DNA from: Methylotenera sp.
GTDB taxonomy: Bacteria > Pseudomonadota > Gammaproteobacteria > Burkholderiales > Methylophilaceae
NCBI GenBank assembly: GCA_030693535.1
Contig: JAUYAL010000006.1
Span: 23,120 to 87,119, forward strand
Reading direction: 5' to 3'
Length of the DNA: 64,000 bases
Within the stretch, counting starts at the first letter, position 1. Every line of letters starts with the position of its first letter. This document shows positions 63,797 through 64,000 of this stretch, in pieces. The notes below the pieces were generated by a model. That model was not told where the DNA came from. It ran no database searches and saw only the letters and a program-made list of their open reading frames with translations. The position numbers and the translations under genes were made by a program.

Positions 63797-64000
63797 TCAA
63801 GCGGGCGGTTTTGATTTTAGTTTTTTAGTTTCTGATTTTCTTCCATGCTCCATCGTACCCTGTGCATCCACGTAAGCCCGCACCGTTTCCAGTGTCGCAC
63901 CGCCTACACTACCAACAAAGTACGCCCGATGCCAAAACAACGGCTTGTAATAGAACTGTGCAAGATGTGCCTCAAACCGATTTCTAGTTTTTCTAGCACT
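63797..64000 (-). CDS. IS200/IS605 family transposase, C-terminal 67 residues (cut by window edge)
   Basis: Reading leftward from the window edge to TGA at 63797. The fragment begins SARKTRNRFEAHLAQFYY and contains LFWHRAYFVGSVGGATLETV and RAYVDAQGT, the C-terminal core of Y1 (HUH) transposases, then a Lys-rich tail. It differs clearly from the tnpA at 42155-42570, so it belongs to another element. Whether it is intact cannot be seen. Confidence 0.78.
   Translation of the reverse strand, partial: SARKTRNRFEAHLAQFYYKPLFWHRAYFVGSVGGATLETVRAYVDAQGTMEHGRKSETKKLKSKPPA

Overview
The window reads as ordinary chromosome of a flagellated, AT-leaning betaproteobacterium. A Methylophilaceae (Methylotenera-like) origin is my best guess. 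The guess rests on gene order (leuC-leuD-leuB-asd-fimV-truA-trpF-trpB-trpA-accD-folC-SPOR-cvpA-purF-metZ, and yciB-yciI-bolA next to rnm-yciO-M50-trpS-scpA-scpB), on protein style and on the tmRNA; there was no database comparison. Nearly all of the sequence is coding and most genes have a recognisable family.

Layout. 1-6.8 kb is a flagellar locus: flgBCDEFG(H...) leftward, flgA-flgM-flgN rightward, with two good sigma-28 promoters. 6.9-14.8 kb runs leftward: recQ, the ABC-F gene ybiT, and the guaB-guaA-greB-nitroreductase group, with a long perfect hairpin between guaB and guaA. 15-17.5 kb holds a DUF4124 protein, rnfH-ratA, and smpB followed by tmRNA (ssrA). 17.6-21.8 kb is a complete arsenic operon (arsR, arsC, arsD, arsA, acr3) directly behind ssrA. 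22-41.9 kb is the conserved biosynthetic block for leucine, aspartate-family amino acids, tryptophan, fatty acid, folate, purine and methionine, with fimV and a solo EcfT-like membrane protein inside it. 42.1-43.8 kb is an IS200/IS605 element with a frameshifted tnpA and a TnpB lacking its third RuvC acidic residue. 43.9-47.9 kb is mtaD-ubiG-mupP-like-chrA. 48-50.8 kb is recR-ybaB-dnaX with the SRP RNA gene upstream, followed by a decayed IS200 relic. 51.5-56.3 kb is a signalling operon (HD-GYP response regulator, an unlisted 49-residue membrane protein, and a 1204-residue hybrid kinase). 56.5-63.8 kb holds housekeeping genes and a 236-bp MITE-like element before trpS. The right edge cuts a third IS200-type transposase.

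How genes work together. FlgM and FliA-type promoters give late-flagellar control. ArsR/ArsC/ArsD/ArsA/Acr3 form one arsenate reduction and arsenite efflux path. SmpB and ssrA together make the ribosome rescue system. DnaX, YbaB, RecR and SRP RNA share a leftward unit. The HD-GYP protein, the small membrane protein and the hybrid kinase are translationally coupled and probably act in one c-di-GMP/phosphorelay pathway.

I found no clear, wholly new multi-gene system. The observations I would follow first are: the 49-residue protein coupled between the HD-GYP protein and the kinase; an A8 slippery run in dnaX that would yield a gamma subunit of about 372 residues; the probably nuclease-dead TnpB, whose element now forms the leader of mtaD; the MITE-like element at trpS; and the structured, terminator-bearing leader of metZ.
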